10,747 nt of DNA from Opitutaceae bacterium UBA2377. Its GTDB lineage: Bacteria; Verrucomicrobiota; Verrucomicrobiia; Opitutales; Opitutaceae. The stretch is from assembly GCA_002344205.1 (NCBI GenBank), contig DDSZ01000033.1, forward strand, positions 169 through 10,915. The letters run 5' to 3'. The notes under the pieces are model-generated. The model was not told the origin of the DNA. It worked only from the letters and a program-made list of their open reading frames with translations, and did not search any database. Of the stretch, positions 5,666 to 10,747 are shown in pieces (positions within the stretch are counted from its first letter, which is position 1; each line of letters opens with the position of its first letter). Made by a program: the position numbers and the translations under genes.

Positions 5666-6736
5666 ATGATCCCCGTGTCCAAGCCTTACCTGGGCGAAGC
5701 TGAAAAACAAGCCGTGCTGGAGGTGCTGGAGTCCGGCATGCTGGTGCAGGGCCCGCGCGTGGCCAAGCTGGAAGAGAAGTTCGCGGCCGCCAGCGGCGTC
5801 AAGCACGCCATCGCCACCTCGTCCGGCACCACCGCCCTGCACCTGGCCCTGGTCGCCAACGGCATCGGCCCCGGCGACGAGGTCATCACCGTCGCCTTCA
5901 CGTTCATTGCCACCGTCAACTGCATCCTGTTCGTGGGCGCCAAGCCGGTGTTTGTGGACGTGGACGCCGAGACCTTCAATATCAATCCCGATCTGATCGA
6001 GGCCGCCATCACGCCGCGCACCAAGGCCATCCTGCTCGTGCACCTGTACGGCTATCCGTGCGATATGGGCCGCATCCAGGCCATCGCCGACAAGCACGGG
6101 CTGAAGGTCATCGAGGACGCCTGCCAGGCGGTCGGGGCCACCTACCAGGGCCGGACGGTCGGGAGCTTCGGCACCGGCATGTTCAGCCTGTACGCCACCA
6201 AGAACGTGATGACGGGCGAAGGCGGCATGATCACCACCAACGACGACGCCCTGGCCGAGCACTGCCGGCTGCTGCGCCAGCACGGCATGAAGCGCCGCTA
6301 CTATCACGAGATGCTGGGCTACAACTACCGGCTGAGCGACCTGCACGCCGCCATCGGCGTCGCCCAGATGGACCGCCTGCCGGACTTCACGGCCAAGCGC
6401 CGCGCCAACGCCGCCGTCCTGAACGGCGGCATCACGTCCGTGATTACGCCCAAGGTCAAGGACGGCTACGGCCACGTCTGGCACCAGTACACGGTCCGCA
6501 TGCCGGCCGGCCGCGATCGCGACGCCGCCGTGAAGCAGCTGACCGACGCCGGCGTGGGCACCGGCGTGTTCTACCCGGTGCCCGCCCACCAGCAGGGTTA
6601 CGTCCGCGAGCAATTGGGCGAGGTGAGCCTGCCGGTGACCGAACGGCTCTCCAAAGAAGTCATCTCCCTGCCCGTTCATCCCCAGCTCACCCCGGCGGAG
6701 CTGGAGACGATCGTGGCCGCGGTCAATCGCCTGTAA
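5666..6736 (+). CDS. DegT/DnrJ/EryC1/StrS-family PLP aminotransferase (sugar aminotransferase)
   Basis: A 356-residue enzyme of the family that transfers an amino group, usually from glutamate, to keto-sugars bound to a nucleotide. Marks: N-terminal IPVSKPYLGEAE, substrate-loop GMLVQGP (24-30), phosphate-binding SSGTTALHLAL (52-62), AFTFIATVNCI (77-87), Asp151 and Gln154 in VIEDACQAVGA for the PLP ring, and the Schiff-base Lys179 in SLYATKN. The GYNYRLSDLHAAIG segment (218-231) is also typical. Length is normal. The start has GGAG ten bases upstream. It follows the N-acetyltransferase by 72 bases and ends before a strong terminator. Pairing with that gene suggests a WbpE-like role making the 3-amino sugar; other DegT activities (4-amino or perosamine type) are not excluded. 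The dehydrogenase and oxidase of such a pathway are not in the window. Confidence 0.93.
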   Translation: MIPVSKPYLGEAEKQAVLEVLESGMLVQGPRVAKLEEKFAAASGVKHAIATSSGTTALHLALVANGIGPGDEVITVAFTFIATVNCILFVGAKPVFVDVDAETFNINPDLIEAAITPRTKAILLVHLYGYPCDMGRIQAIADKHGLKVIEDACQAVGATYQGRTVGSFGTGMFSLYATKNVMTGEGGMITTNDDALAEHCRLLRQHGMKRRYYHEMLGYNYRLSDLHAAIGVAQMDRLPDFTAKRRANAAVLNGGITSVITPKVKDGYGHVWHQYTVRMPAGRDRDAAVKQLTDAGVGTGVFYPVPAHQQGYVREQLGEVSLPVTERLSKEVISLPVHPQLTPAELETIVAAVNRL

Positions 6737-6762
6737 CGCCGGGCTTCCCGAGCGTTAACGCA

Positions 6763-6803
6763 GACCGGGGTGGACGGCAGTGCCGTCCACCCCGGTCTTT
6801 TTT
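6763..6803 (+). terminator. Strong terminator between convergent genes
   Basis: Perfect 17-base arms (6763-6779 and 6781-6797) form a long hairpin followed by six T (6798-6803). The T-run serves the + strand aminotransferase. The minus-strand kinase stops 23 bases beyond, and the same hairpin could stop its transcript, but the other flank has no T-run, so action in that direction is likely weaker. Confidence 0.9.
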
Positions 6804-6825
6804 GGGCGCCGGCTCGCGCGGCCGG

Positions 6826-9081
6826 TCAGTTGGCGTACATCTGGCTCGTGAACGAAATACCGACGGCGATGGCGGTGAGCATGGACAGGTCATCGCGCGT
6901 GAAGTGGCCGACGTTGGGATGGACCAGCGTCAGCACGCCGACGACGCGGTCGTTGGCCATCAACGGCACGCTGATGGCCGAACGCGGTGTGGCCGCGGCG
7001 GCCTGGTTGTCGTCCCAGTTGCGGCGCAGCCAGCGCGGGTCGTCGTTGGTGTTGCTCAGCACCACCGGGCGGCGATTCTCGATCACCCAGCCCGCCAGGC
7101 CGCGCTCCACCACGTCCGCCAGCTGCTCGGCCGTCTGGACCGCGGTCTTGCCCTGGTAGATCAGGACGCCTTCCATGGCGTCGCCGCGCTCGTCCAGCAC
7201 GATCATGCTGCCGCTGGTGGCGCCGACGCTGTCCAGCGTCATCTGCAGGATGCGCTGCATCAGGTCGCGCAGATCCAGCTGCGTGGCCAGCTCACGGCTG
7301 ATGGCATACAGCAGGTCCAGCGACACACGGTTGCGCTCGGTGGTCGGCTCGGACGCGGCCGGCGGCAGCACCTCCACCCGGTGGACGTGCCCGTTGTTGG
7401 GCGCCTCCAGCTGGGGCTCGCTGCCCGCGCCGGCCTCGTCGCGGCCGGCCGGGCGCTGCAGGCTGCGCAGCATCGCCTGCAAGGCCCGCGGCGCGCGCAC
7501 CGCCGGCAGTTGCCCGGCGCCCTCGCCCTCGTCGCGGCTGTAATAGAAATAGCTCAGGTAGGCGTAGCGGCTGTAGGCGCCGCGTGAGCGCGTCACCCGG
7601 TTGAGCACCACGCCCACCACCGGCGCGCCGACGCGCTTGATCTGGTCCAGCATCGAGCGGACGACGTTGCGGCGCGTGCGGCCGGCCTGCAGCACCAGCA
7701 GCACGCCGTTGACCTTGGACGACAGCACCCAGGTGTCGGCGACGAAGAACGGCGGCGCGTCGACGATGACGACGTCGGCCATTTCCTGCAGTTCGGCCAG
7801 CACCTGGTCCATGCGCTTGGAACCCAGCAGTTCGGTGGGATTGGGCGGCACGGTGCCGCTGGTGATGACGGAGACGTTGTCCTTGCGCCACGGCCGCAGG
7901 ACGTCGGCCACGCTCAGGTGGCCGCGGAACAGGTCGCTCAGACCGTCGCGGTTGGGCATACCCATCAGCCGGTGCACGCTGGGCTTGCGCAGGTCGGCGT
8001 CCAGCAGCACGACCCGCTTGCCGCCCTGGGCGATGATCAGGGCCAGGTTCATGGCCGTCGACGACTTGCCGTCGCCGGGGGTGGGGCTGGTGACCAGGAT
8101 GGTCTTCAGTGACTTGTCGACGCTGGCGAATTCCAGATTGGTCCGCAGCGAGCGGAAGGCCTCCGCCAGCGGCGAGCGCGGCGCGTCCGCGACCGAGAGC
8201 AGTCCGTTCTTGCCGCGCTGCATCTCACTGATGTAGCCGATGATCGGATAGGGCAGCAGCCGGCCGACGTCGTCCGGCGACTTGAGGGTGTCATCCAGGA
8301 ACTCGATCAGGTAAGCGGCGCCGGTGGCCAAGACCAGGCCGCCCATGACCGCCACCAGAACGATCAGCGTCTTGCGCGGGCCGACCGGCTCGGTCGGCAA
8401 CCCGGCCGGCTCGAACACCGAGAGGGTATTGGTGGCGCCCTGTTCCGTGTTGGCCAGCAGGGTGGCGTAGTTGGCCTGCAGCGAGGTCAGGCGTGTCTCC
8501 AGCGCTTCCAGCTCGGCCTGGGCGGACGCGATCTCCGAGGCGCTGGACAAATCGGCCAGCTCAGTCTGCTTGAGGGTGATGGCCTCGCCGGTGTCGTTGA
8601 TCTTGGTCTGCAGCTCGTCCAGCTGTTGGCGCACGAACTCCTGGCGCTTGGCGTCGACCTCGGACACAGCGCCGGACGGGCTCTGCCGGATGAGCTGCCG
8701 GGCCAGTTCGTTGGCGACCATCTGGGCCAACTCCTGGCTGCTGTCCGTGACGGTGATATCCAGGAACTGACCATCCGGCAAGGCATAGGCCTCGTAGTCC
8801 GGCATCTCGGTCAGCCCGAGTTCGGCCATGGTGGCCTGGGCCACCGGCTCGCGCCGCGCCAGGTCCGCATAGGCCCGCGCCAGCGTCTGCCCCAGGCCAA
8901 ACTCGTTGCCGGTCGGATTGGACTCAAAGATGGCGCGCCCCACCAGCAGCGTCGTGCGCGCCATGTAGACCGGCGGCAATTCCCGGGTGAAATAATAGGC
9001 CGAGACGCCGCCGATCGCCATCGACGCCAGAATCAGCCACCACCATTTCTGCAGGGGAGCGATGTAGTCACGGAGTTCCAT
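6826..9081 (-). CDS. Wzz-type co-polymerase/BY-kinase fused to a C-terminal GAF domain
   Basis: A 751-residue polysaccharide co-polymerase and tyrosine autokinase that controls chain length and export of surface polysaccharide at the inner membrane. Order: helix 1 (about 14-31), extracytoplasmic Wzz domain with coiled coil (about 141-210), Pro motif LPTEPVGPRK (228-237), helix 2 (238-260), EAFRSLR (307-313, the ExxRxxR oligomerisation motif), Walker A with GDGKS (336-340, Lys339), Walker A' LLDADLRKP (359-367), Walker B VVIVDAPP (437-444), then a Tyr cluster (Tyr503, 506, 508, 511, 513, 514). In most BY-kinases this cluster ends the protein. Here a linker (about 520-585) leads to a GAF domain (about 588-750) with GLAGWVIENRRPVV and SVPLMANDRVVGVLTL. 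The frame is uninterrupted. GGGA lies about ten bases before the ATG. No cognate tyrosine phosphatase is in the window. Confidence 0.95.
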   Translation of the reverse strand: MELRDYIAPLQKWWWLILASMAIGGVSAYYFTRELPPVYMARTTLLVGRAIFESNPTGNEFGLGQTLARAYADLARREPVAQATMAELGLTEMPDYEAYALPDGQFLDITVTDSSQELAQMVANELARQLIRQSPSGAVSEVDAKRQEFVRQQLDELQTKINDTGEAITLKQTELADLSSASEIASAQAELEALETRLTSLQANYATLLANTEQGATNTLSVFEPAGLPTEPVGPRKTLIVLVAVMGGLVLATGAAYLIEFLDDTLKSPDDVGRLLPYPIIGYISEMQRGKNGLLSVADAPRSPLAEAFRSLRTNLEFASVDKSLKTILVTSPTPGDGKSSTAMNLALIIAQGGKRVVLLDADLRKPSVHRLMGMPNRDGLSDLFRGHLSVADVLRPWRKDNVSVITSGTVPPNPTELLGSKRMDQVLAELQEMADVVIVDAPPFFVADTWVLSSKVNGVLLVLQAGRTRRNVVRSMLDQIKRVGAPVVGVVLNRVTRSRGAYSRYAYLSYFYYSRDEGEGAGQLPAVRAPRALQAMLRSLQRPAGRDEAGAGSEPQLEAPNNGHVHRVEVLPPAASEPTTERNRVSLDLLYAISRELATQLDLRDLMQRILQMTLDSVGATSGSMIVLDERGDAMEGVLIYQGKTAVQTAEQLADVVERGLAGWVIENRRPVVLSNTNDDPRWLRRNWDDNQAAAATPRSAISVPLMANDRVVGVLTLVHPNVGHFTRDDLSMLTAIAVGISFTSQMYAN

Positions 9082-9150
9082 AATCGGTAGATCCCGGTTA
9101 GGGGCCCGGCTTCGTTAGAGGCCCTCCAACCACAGCTAATATCTTATTTA

Positions 9151-9179
9151 TGGACTCGATTGGCGAACCCAGGTACAAT
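9151..9179 (+). promoter_or_regulatory. Probable promoter of the 58-aa membrane protein gene
   Basis: TGGACT (9151-9156, four of six to TTGACA) and TACAAT (9174-9179, five of six to TATAAT) are separated by exactly 17 bases. The surrounding 9136-9187 is the most AT-rich stretch of the window and probably also holds the divergent promoter of the minus-strand Wzz-BY-kinase, for which I see no clear boxes. Confidence 0.5.
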
Positions 9180-9187
9180 AGTACTAT
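9178..9187. repeat. 10-bp palindrome at the start-site region
   Basis: ATAGTACTAT is a perfect palindrome overlapping the end of the -10 box (9174-9179) and the likely transcription start. It may be a protein-binding half of a larger operator or chance in AT-rich DNA. Confidence 0.3.
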
Positions 9188-9220
9188 CGCAAGGCAAGTT
9201 GATCCAGAAAGGCAGTCTCA

Positions 9221-9397
9221 ATGGCGACGATCCTGGTCACACTTGGCATCCTGGCCGTTCTGGCCTCCGCCAGCATCATGCTGATTGCGTGCATGGCCTC
9301 GGCCCGGGTCACTGAGACCGAAGCGTGGGCGGAAGAGCCGCTCATTATGCCAGAGATGGCCCCCCAGCGCTCGACCACCTCGCGCCTGTCTTCCTGA
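9221..9397 (+). CDS. 58-aa single-pass membrane protein
   Basis: A short gene with no recognisable family but with full gene signals: a promoter at 9151-9179, ribosome binding site AGAAAGG (9206-9212) eight bases before the ATG, and a terminator (9416-9441) 18 bases after its stop. The product begins MATILVTLGILAVL and has one hydrophobic segment (about 4-26), then an acidic and Pro/Met-containing tail (ETEAWAEEPLIMPEM) ending Ser/Thr-rich. LIAC (21-24) resembles a lipobox, but no positive residue precedes the hydrophobic stretch, so a lipoprotein is doubtful. It sits alone between the divergent Wzz-BY-kinase gene and the convergent GHMP kinase gene. Function unknown; a small membrane partner of the polysaccharide machinery is only a guess from position. 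Confidence 0.65.
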   Translation: MATILVTLGILAVLASASIMLIACMASARVTETEAWAEEPLIMPEMAPQRSTTSRLSS

Positions 9398-9415
9398 ATC
9401 GATGTTTCGCCAACG

Positions 9416-9441
9416 CGGCTTCCCCCAGGGAAGCCGTTTTT
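9416..9441 (+). terminator. Rho-independent terminator of the 58-aa gene
   Basis: A 9-bp perfect stem CGGCTTCCC (9416-9424) / GGGAAGCCG (9428-9436) with a 3-base loop is followed by five T (9437-9441). It sits directly before the stop of the convergent GHMP kinase (9443) and may block read-through in both directions, though the T-run favours the + strand. Confidence 0.88.
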
Positions 9442-9442
9442 G

Positions 9443-10420
9443 TCAGCGTCGATAGTTGAAGATCACCTTACTGCCGTCCTGTTCCAACTGGAACGGCAGT
9501 TCCTGAAGATGGCTCAGGGCGGCGCGCACCGCCGCCCGGCGCTCCGGCTGACAGTACAGCAGCAAGAAGCCGCCGCCGCCCGCTCCCGTTATCTTCCCCC
9601 CCACCGCCCCAGCCCGCCGCGCCGCTTCGTACATCTCGTCTAGCTCACCATTGCTGATCTGGCTGGCCAGACGCTTCTTCAGCTCCCAGCCGGTGTGCAG
9701 CAGGTCCCCGAGCGTCTCCAACCGCCCGGACTGGAGTTCGTCGCGGGCGTGCAGGGCCATGGCCTTCATCTCGCGCAGGATCGCGCGGCGGTCGGCGATG
9801 TTGCGCTTCTGCTCGCCCAGAATCGTGTCCGCCTTGCGCGTGACGCCGGTAAAAAACAGCAGCAGGCTCTCGTTCAGGCGCATCTGCAGACCCGGATCCA
9901 GCCGCACGCGTTCGCTGTCCACCTGGCCGCCGGGCCGGAACTCAAACAGGCGCAGACCGCCAAAAGCGGCAATGTACTGGTCCTGGACGCCGATCGGCTT
10001 GCCCAGACGGCCGATCTCGATGTCGCAGGCCTCGCGGGCCAGCTGTTCGGCCGTGACCAGGTCGCCCTGATAAGAGTGCATGGCATGCAGGGCGCCAACC
10101 GTCACGGTGCTGGACGAGCCCAGCCCGGAGCCGGCCGAGGGGATATCACCCATCGTGGTGATCTCGACGCCGTCGCGGATTGCCGTGAGGCGCAGCGCTT
10201 CGCGGATCAGCTCGTGCCGGATCTGATCGACGCTCTCGACCATCTCCTGGCGCGTGTAGCCGATGCGCAGCAGGGTATCAAAGCGCTTCTTGATCGTGAC
10301 GAAGATGTACTTGTCGATGGCGCAGGACAGCACGCAGCCGCCTTCCTCGTTGAAGTAGTCCGGGAAGTCGGTACCGCCGCCGAAGAAACTGACACGCAAG
10401 GGAGCTTGGACAATGATCAT
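9443..10420 (-). CDS. hddA: GHMP sugar kinase, HddA-like (D-glycero-D-manno-heptose 7-phosphate kinase type)
   Basis: A 325-residue GHMP-superfamily kinase that uses ATP to phosphorylate a small sugar in the cytoplasm. The N-terminal [18 protein letters not shown] (6-23) is the mark of the HddA-like branch (COG2605 type), whose characterised members phosphorylate D-glycero-D-manno-heptose 7-phosphate at C1 on the way to GDP-heptose for surface glycans. The GHMP ATP loop is [11 protein letters not shown] (94-104). A likely catalytic Asp147 lies in GVQDQY. The third motif is [14 protein letters not shown] (276-289). Length is normal. Its ATG overlaps the stop of the upstream epimerase gene by four bases (ATGA), so the two are translated together. 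Other heptose genes (isomerase, phosphatase, nucleotidyltransferase) are not in the window, so the substrate could be another sugar such as fucose; the branch assignment is firmer than the substrate. Confidence 0.9.
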   Translation of the reverse strand: MIIVQAPLRVSFFGGGTDFPDYFNEEGGCVLSCAIDKYIFVTIKKRFDTLLRIGYTRQEMVESVDQIRHELIREALRLTAIRDGVEITTMGDIPSAGSGLGSSSTVTVGALHAMHSYQGDLVTAEQLAREACDIEIGRLGKPIGVQDQYIAAFGGLRLFEFRPGGQVDSERVRLDPGLQMRLNESLLLFFTGVTRKADTILGEQKRNIADRRAILREMKAMALHARDELQSGRLETLGDLLHTGWELKKRLASQISNGELDEMYEAARRAGAVGGKITGAGGGGFLLLYCQPERRAAVRAALSHLQELPFQLEQDGSKVIFNYRR

Positions 10421-10747
10421 GGTTGGCGTTCACTCTGCGCGAAAAATTCCGCGGTCCTGGCCAGCCCGGTGGGCAGGTCGACCGTGGGCTGCCAGCCCAG
10501 CTCGCGGCGCGCCTTGGCCGCGTCCAGGTAGATAAAACGCGTCTCCCCGAGCTTGGCCGGGCCGTAGGCGGGCGGATGGGGATAGGCGGTAACCGTCTGC
10601 AGGGCCGCGAAGACCTCGTTCACCGAGGTCGGCCGCCCCCAGCCGAGGTTGTAGATGGCGGCCGCGTGGGGCGCCCGCAACGCCAACACGTTGGCCTCGG
10701 CGCAGTCGCCGACCCAGACGAAGTCGCGGGTCTGCTCGCCGTCGCCG
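10417..10747 (-). CDS. NAD-dependent sugar-nucleotide epimerase/dehydratase, C-terminal part
   Basis: The last 109 complete codons of an extended short-chain dehydrogenase (GalE/RmlB-like) whose start lies beyond the right edge. Reading right to left it begins [18 protein letters not shown], the conserved substrate-domain motif of these enzymes, followed by [16 protein letters not shown], and ends with the typical [18 protein letters not shown] helix. Such enzymes epimerise, dehydrate or reduce NDP-sugars using a tightly bound NAD(P). The Rossmann glycine motif and YxxxK active site would be outside the window. An in-frame GTG at 10689 is internal to conserved sequence and is not the start. 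It overlaps the GHMP kinase start by four bases, indicating one operon. The exact activity cannot be judged from this fragment. Confidence 0.9.
   Translation of the reverse strand, partial: GDGEQTRDFVWVGDCAEANVLALRAPHAAAIYNLGWGRPTSVNEVFAALQTVTAYPHPPAYGPAKLGETRFIYLDAAKARRELGWQPTVDLPTGLARTAEFFAQSERQP

Noticed and set aside
5249..6679. Minus-strand open frame of 476 codons opposite the acetyltransferase and aminotransferase genes
   Set aside because: Composition (His/Gly/Ala/Val-rich, no motif) is that of a codon-position shadow; the + strand frames carry clear catalytic motifs.
6058..7587. Plus-strand open frame of 509 codons crossing the aminotransferase end, the terminator and the GAF region
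   Set aside because: It runs through a strong terminator and opposite the conserved kinase/GAF coding region; the translation is Arg/Pro-rich noise.
9284..9292. Lipobox-like LIAC in the 58-aa protein as a lipoprotein signal
   Set aside because: No Lys or Arg precedes the hydrophobic stretch, so a signal peptide is weakly supported; kept only as a remark.
1..10747. CRISPR array, tRNA, rRNA, insertion sequence or defence system
   Set aside because: No regularly spaced repeats, cloverleaf, rRNA signature, transposase motifs or terminal inverted repeats were seen; the genes are metabolic, envelope and chromosome-maintenance types.

Overview
The window is GC-rich, densely packed bacterial chromosome. 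The combined content suggests a Chloroflexota (Anaerolineae-like) bacterium: a PknB-type kinase with zinc ribbons next to scpA, a GT-C membrane glycosyltransferase, a GAF domain of the kind common in that phylum, and start codons placed directly after a -10 box. This assignment is an inference from protein flavour; there is no rRNA or other marker gene here. I see no tRNA, rRNA, CRISPR array, insertion sequence or phage gene, and no gene-free stretch over 300 bases.

Layout. (1) 26-53 is a strong terminator for a + strand gene lying off the left edge. (2) 66-575 (-) encodes a DUF4870-like membrane protein. (3) 654-4812 (+) looks like one transcription unit: a 72-aa two-helix membrane protein with an apparently leaderless GTG start, a GT-C glycosyltransferase, a tail-anchored Ser/Thr kinase with three zinc ribbons, and ScpA overlapping the kinase by ATGA. 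It ends at a hairpin plus T-run (4863-4886). ScpB does not follow. (4) 4958-6736 (+) holds two nucleotide-sugar genes, a WbpD/WlbB-like N-acetyltransferase and a DegT-family PLP aminotransferase, closed by a perfect 17-bp-arm terminator (6763-6803). (5) 6826-9081 (-), convergent with them, is a polysaccharide co-polymerase/tyrosine autokinase (Wzz-BY-kinase) carrying an extra C-terminal GAF domain. (6) 9221-9397 (+) is a 58-aa single-helix membrane protein with its own promoter, ribosome binding site and terminator. (7) 9443-10747 (-) is the end of a sugar-nucleotide epimerase/dehydratase gene, cut by the window edge, overlapping by ATGA a GHMP sugar kinase of the HddA type.

How it fits together. 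From about 4.9 kb onward the region reads as part of a cell-surface polysaccharide locus: sugar amination and N-acetylation, sugar-phosphate activation, sugar epimerisation, and a chain-length/export regulator that is a tyrosine autokinase. The left half pairs a membrane glycosyltransferase with a membrane-tethered kinase and a chromosome condensation subunit.

The most unusual item is the Wzz-BY-kinase-GAF fusion. It places a putative ligand-sensing domain after the tyrosine cluster, which normally forms the extreme C-terminus of these kinases. Second are a 20-bp dyad wrapped around the extended -10 box of the 654 operon and two -10 boxes placed six bases before a start codon. No wholly new multi-gene system is evident.
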